Position numbers and translations under genes: made by a program
NCBI GenBank assembly: GCA_030628225.1
Contig: DAOVRJ010000112.1
Location: 1 to 7,714, forward strand
Length of the DNA stretch: 7,714 nucleotides
Source of the DNA: Candidatus Zixiibacteriota bacterium
Lineage (GTDB): Bacteria > SM23-81
Direction: 5' to 3'
Notes under the pieces: model-generated
What the model was told of the DNA's origin: nothing
Database searches by the model: none
The model's input: only the letters and a program-made list of their open reading frames with translations
Shown: positions 5,984-7,714 of the stretch, piece after piece
Layout of the letters: each line of letters begins with the position of its first letter
Numbering within the stretch: the stretch's first letter is position 1

Positions 5984-6007
5984 ACTTCACAGAGATTTAT
6001 CTGAAGT
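5984..6007. promoter_or_regulatory. Small dyad upstream of the ribbon-helix-helix gene
   Basis: ACTTCA (5984-5989) and TGAAGT (6002-6007) form a perfect 6-bp inverted repeat with a 12-nt spacer. It lies about 50 nt before the start of a DNA-binding protein gene. Such a position would suit an autoregulatory operator, but a 6-bp dyad can easily arise by chance. No clear promoter is visible in the 244-nt gap after the response regulator and no strong terminator either, so read-through from that operon is possible. Confidence 0.25.
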
Positions 6008-6054
6008 CTGTAACTACTTTTCATTTACTTGTTGCCGATCTGGAGAAAAAAGTC

Positions 6055-6267
6055 ATGGGCAGCGACAGAGTAACCATCAAAATACCTCGCCAACTGTACA
6101 ATAAGCTGCGCAAGATCATCGATGAGAGCGGTTTCAGCAGCGTCAACGAGTTCATCGTCTATATTTTGCGTGACCTGGTGGCTCTGCAAAGAGAGAATGA
6201 AGACAGCTTAACGCCTGAGGAGGTGAGGTTGCTGAAGGAACGCCTGAAAAAGCTGGGATATCTTTAA
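6055..6267 (+). CDS. Small CopG-type ribbon-helix-helix DNA-binding protein
   Basis: This protein has 70 residues. Residues 5-11 (RVTIKIP) form the expected beta strand that enters the DNA major groove. Helix A follows (about 12-23, QLYNKLRKIIDE), then a turn at GFSSVNEF and helix B (about 28-43). This is the classic ribbon-helix-helix layout of dimeric CopG/Arc/MetJ-like repressors. The C-terminal tail (LTPEEVRLLKERLKKLGYL, 52-70) is a predicted charged helix that may mediate oligomerisation. No toxin gene lies next to it, so an antitoxin role is not supported. GGAGAA (6042-6047) lies 7 nt before the ATG. The neighbouring permease promoter carries a strong dyad, making this protein a candidate regulator by location only. 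Confidence 0.78.
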   Translation: MGSDRVTIKIPRQLYNKLRKIIDESGFSSVNEFIVYILRDLVALQRENEDSLTPEEVRLLKERLKKLGYL

Positions 6268-6288
6268 CCGCGTTGGATCCCCACCGAT

Positions 6289-6308
6289 TTTTGATCCGGC
6301 CATCAAAA
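6289..6308 (+). other. A/T hairpin after the ribbon-helix-helix gene
   Basis: TTTTGAT (6289-6295) pairs with ATCAAAA (6302-6308) around CCGGCC. With a two-base internal mismatch the stem extends to 6285/6312. It lies 22 nt after the stop codon, but no immediate T-run follows (a CTCTTTTTCC run occurs about 20 nt later). It may weakly terminate or stabilise the 3' end. The rest of 6268-6419 shows nothing recognisable. Confidence 0.25.
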
Positions 6309-6419
6309 TCCGCGAAGGATTTCTCTTTTTCCTCTTGAACCATCCTGGACAGCAAAAAACCGGCATATTCCTTGCTTATTAATAAAAAGTGTCTGGCCCT
6401 CGCCCAGCAAATTTATTGC

Positions 6420-6448
6420 TTGACGGGATACTACAATTGGAGTATAAT
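6420..6448 (+). promoter_or_regulatory. Sigma-70 promoter of the TauE-type permease
   Basis: TTGACG (6420-6425) and a perfect TATAAT (6443-6448) are 17 nt apart, a near-consensus promoter. Transcription should begin near 6455, giving a leader of about 85 nt before the permease ATG at 6539. The core GAGTATAAT and following GTAGT are identical to the promoter at 2699-2727. Confidence 0.88.
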
Positions 6449-6456
6449 TGTAGTAT
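6428..6456. promoter_or_regulatory. Perfect 11-bp operator dyad in the permease promoter
   Basis: ATACTACAATT (6428-6438) and AATTGTAGTAT (6446-6456) are perfectly complementary with a 7-nt centre. The dyad is centred on 6442 and covers the spacer, the -10 box and the likely start site. That placement is typical of a repressor site that blocks polymerase. A diverged relative of the same site lies at 2707-2735. I cannot assign it to a known regulator family from the sequence. Confidence 0.8.
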
Positions 6457-6538
6457 AAATGAGCGGCGAATCGTTTTCTCTCTCCAATTTGCTGTTGGGA
6501 TCTTGCCATAGGGCTAAAAGCTGTTCCGGGGGGATCTC

Positions 6539-7342
6539 ATGGAGTTTGTCCCTTATGTCATCATTGCCTTTGTGTGTGAGTTTGTAGACTCGACCATCGG
6601 GATGGGGTATGGCACTACTTTGACTCCGGTGTTGTTGCTCCTGGGTTTTCAACCCTTGCAGGTTGTCCCCGCTGTCCTTTTCTCGGAATTCATAACGGGT
6701 GTACTGGCTGGGCTGATGCATCACCGGGTGGGCAATGTCAGTTTCGATTTCGGAAGGGATGACAGAGTCCGCAAACGCCACCTGCAGGCGCTAGGCTATA
6801 TTCCACGCTCTTTTGATGCCAAGGTCACCTATGTTTTGGTTGTTCTGGGGATTTGTGGTGTTCTGGGGGCGGTTTTCCTTTCCATAAATATTCCGGCGAA
6901 GATCGTGAAGGGATATATTGGGGTGATGATCCTGGCCATAGGCCTGTACATCATCCTGAACATAAACAAAGACAAGATGTTTAGCTGGACCAAATTCAGC
7001 GTTATAGCCGCCCTCAGCGGATTTAACAAGGGCATATCCGGTGGGGGCTATGGTCCCCTGGTCACTGGCGGGCAGGTTGTCTCCGGCCGTTCTGCCAAAA
7101 GCTCCATCGGCAGCACCTCTCTGGCCGAGGGACTCATATGCCTGGTGGGATTCTTGGCCTATATGGTTATGCGAAGAGGGATCTACTGGCAGCTGGCCCT
7201 GCCCCTGCTCATCGGCGCTGTGTTATCCACCCCCCTGGCTGCCCTGGCGGTGAAGAGAATGCCGGAGACGAAGCTAAAATTGATCATCGGCGTCGTCACC
7301 ATGGCCCTGGGCATATTAACCCTCAAAAAATTGATTTTGTGA
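6539..7342 (+). CDS. TauE/SafE-family membrane permease (probable anion exporter)
   Basis: This 267-residue, strongly hydrophobic protein has about seven to eight predicted membrane helices. It shows the two related halves typical of TauE/SafE proteins. The first contains DSTIGMGYGTTLTPVLLL (17 onward) and a conserved helix with VLFSEFITGVLAG. The second repeats this as NKGISGGGYGPLVTGGQ (163 onward) followed by STSLAEGLICLVGF. A charged loop at about 62-92 separates early helices. Family members are linked to export of sulfite, sulfoacetate or other organosulfur anions, and some to uptake; the substrate cannot be settled here. Length is normal for the family. The start follows a weak G-rich site (6528-6533). 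It appears to be a single-gene unit, with its own promoter and dyad at 6420-6456 and a terminator at 7365-7399. The shared promoter design with the kinase operon suggests a related physiological role. Confidence 0.9.
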   Translation: MEFVPYVIIAFVCEFVDSTIGMGYGTTLTPVLLLLGFQPLQVVPAVLFSEFITGVLAGLMHHRVGNVSFDFGRDDRVRKRHLQALGYIPRSFDAKVTYVLVVLGICGVLGAVFLSINIPAKIVKGYIGVMILAIGLYIILNINKDKMFSWTKFSVIAALSGFNKGISGGGYGPLVTGGQVVSGRSAKSSIGSTSLAEGLICLVGFLAYMVMRRGIYWQLALPLLIGAVLSTPLAALAVKRMPETKLKLIIGVVTMALGILTLKKLIL

Positions 7343-7364
7343 GCGTCATAACGGTCTGCTTTGC

Positions 7365-7399
7365 ATCCCTATGGTCTTGGAGGCCATGGGGATTTTTTT
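7365..7399 (+). terminator. Intrinsic terminator after the permease gene
   Basis: ATCCCTATGG (7365-7374) pairs with CCATGGGGAT (7384-7393) as a 10-bp stem with one G-T wobble and a 9-nt loop. Seven Ts (7393-7399) follow. It lies 23 nt after the permease stop codon and isolates that gene from the next. Confidence 0.88.
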
Positions 7400-7435
7400 C
7401 AGGCCGGCCAGAAAAGGGGGATTGTTAAAAACTAT

Positions 7436-7464
7436 TTGTAAAAGCTGGCCAGAATCATTAAAAT
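7436..7464 (+). promoter_or_regulatory. Probable promoter of the GNAT gene
   Basis: TTGTAA (7436-7441) and TAAAAT (7459-7464) are 17 nt apart, each one or two bases from consensus. They lie between the permease terminator and the acetyltransferase start. The dyad seen in the other two promoters is absent, so this gene does not seem to share their regulation. Confidence 0.5.
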
Positions 7465-7498
7465 ATAAGCATGTGGCAGGAAAGGGTGGACGATTATC

Positions 7499-7522
7499 AT
7501 GAAAACAGATGGGGTGGAATAA
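7499..7522 (+). CDS. Possible 7-codon leader ORF abutting the GNAT gene
   Basis: ATG at 7499 opens MKTDGVE and stops with TAA at 7520-7522, immediately followed by the ATG of the acetyltransferase in the same frame. GGAAAGGG lies a suitable distance upstream (7479-7486), so the small frame could be translated. Its GGGGTGG (7511-7517) would serve as ribosome site of the next gene. It may be a chance frame or a translational-coupling leader; I have no direct support for a function. Confidence 0.2.
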   Translation: MKTDGVE

Positions 7523-7714
7523 ATGACAGCCCCAAAAAGAGGTTTGTCAGATCTGCTGGTGCGCAAATTCCGCATGGACGACTACGATCCGCTCATGGCC
7601 ATTTGGGATAAAGCCCAGCTTCCCTACAAGCCCCGGGGGCGGGACCGGCGAGATGAGATCGAGAAAGAGATCAAAAAGCCAAATGCCGTTTTCCTGGTAG
7701 CCGAGGTCGCTGGC
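7523..7714 (+). CDS. GNAT-family N-acetyltransferase, N-terminal part (cut by window edge)
   Basis: The first 64 residues are present and the frame is open at the right edge. The pattern VRKFRMDDYDPLMAIWDKAQ (13-32) is the typical opening strand and helix of a GNAT fold. A basic segment (PYKPRGRDRRDEIEKEI) follows, then the strand AVFLVAEVAG, where family members continue to the acetyl-CoA site. The acetyl-CoA-binding motif itself lies outside the window, so activity and substrate cannot be judged. GGGGTGGA (7511-7518) lies 4 nt before the ATG. The gene is separated from the permease by a terminator and probably has its own promoter. Confidence 0.72.
   Translation, partial: MTAPKRGLSDLLVRKFRMDDYDPLMAIWDKAQLPYKPRGRDRRDEIEKEIKKPNAVFLVAEVAG

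Noticed and set aside
5810-6054. Intrinsic terminator after the response regulator
   Set aside because: The only nearby hairpin (AAGAG/CTCTT around 5941-5957) is short and lacks a T-run.
6055-6267. Antitoxin of a toxin-antitoxin pair
   Set aside because: The ribbon-helix-helix fold fits, but no toxin-like gene lies immediately upstream or downstream.

Overview
The window (about 50% G+C by eye) looks like chromosomal DNA of a free-living, probably anaerobic bacterium. The Cache-type sensor kinase, the receiver/GcvH-like fusion, the TauE permease and the ribbon-helix-helix protein are combinations I associate with Desulfobacterota and neighbouring phyla, and with some anaerobic Firmicutes. No single gene fixes the taxon, so that assignment is a weak inference. 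Strong Shine-Dalgarno sites and near-consensus sigma-70 promoters are directly visible. All supported genes lie on the + strand.

Layout. 1-480 is non-coding and packed with imperfect inverted repeats and G-rich runs. 480-917 is non-coding with RNA-like hairpins. Next come two stand-alone GGDEF-domain paralogues. The first (918-1472) keeps the metal site, GGEEF active site and RxxD inhibitory site. The second (1790-2356) has lost the catalytic residues but keeps RxxD, so it looks like a c-di-GMP-binding protein rather than a synthase. The same hairpin with nearly the same loop sequence precedes each gene. Two tandem terminators (2443-2509) close this block.

A strong promoter at 2699-2727, followed by a leader of about 290 nt, drives a two-gene signalling operon: a membrane histidine kinase with a Cache-type sensor (3028-5007) and a response regulator (5022-5810). 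The regulator's output domain resembles glycine-cleavage H protein but has no lysine in the lipoyl loop. After a 244-nt gap comes a small CopG-type DNA-binding protein (6055-6267). A TauE/SafE permease (6539-7342) then has its own promoter and terminator, and the start of a GNAT acetyltransferase (7523 onward) runs off the right edge.

The most notable regulatory signal is that the kinase/regulator promoter and the permease promoter match at 27 of 38 positions. In both, an inverted repeat is centred one base upstream of the -10 box. In the permease promoter this is a perfect 11-bp dyad. This suggests one repressor controls both the signalling pair and the anion exporter. The ribbon-helix-helix protein encoded between them is an obvious, unproven candidate. 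The response regulator has no DNA-binding domain and is unlikely to be that factor.
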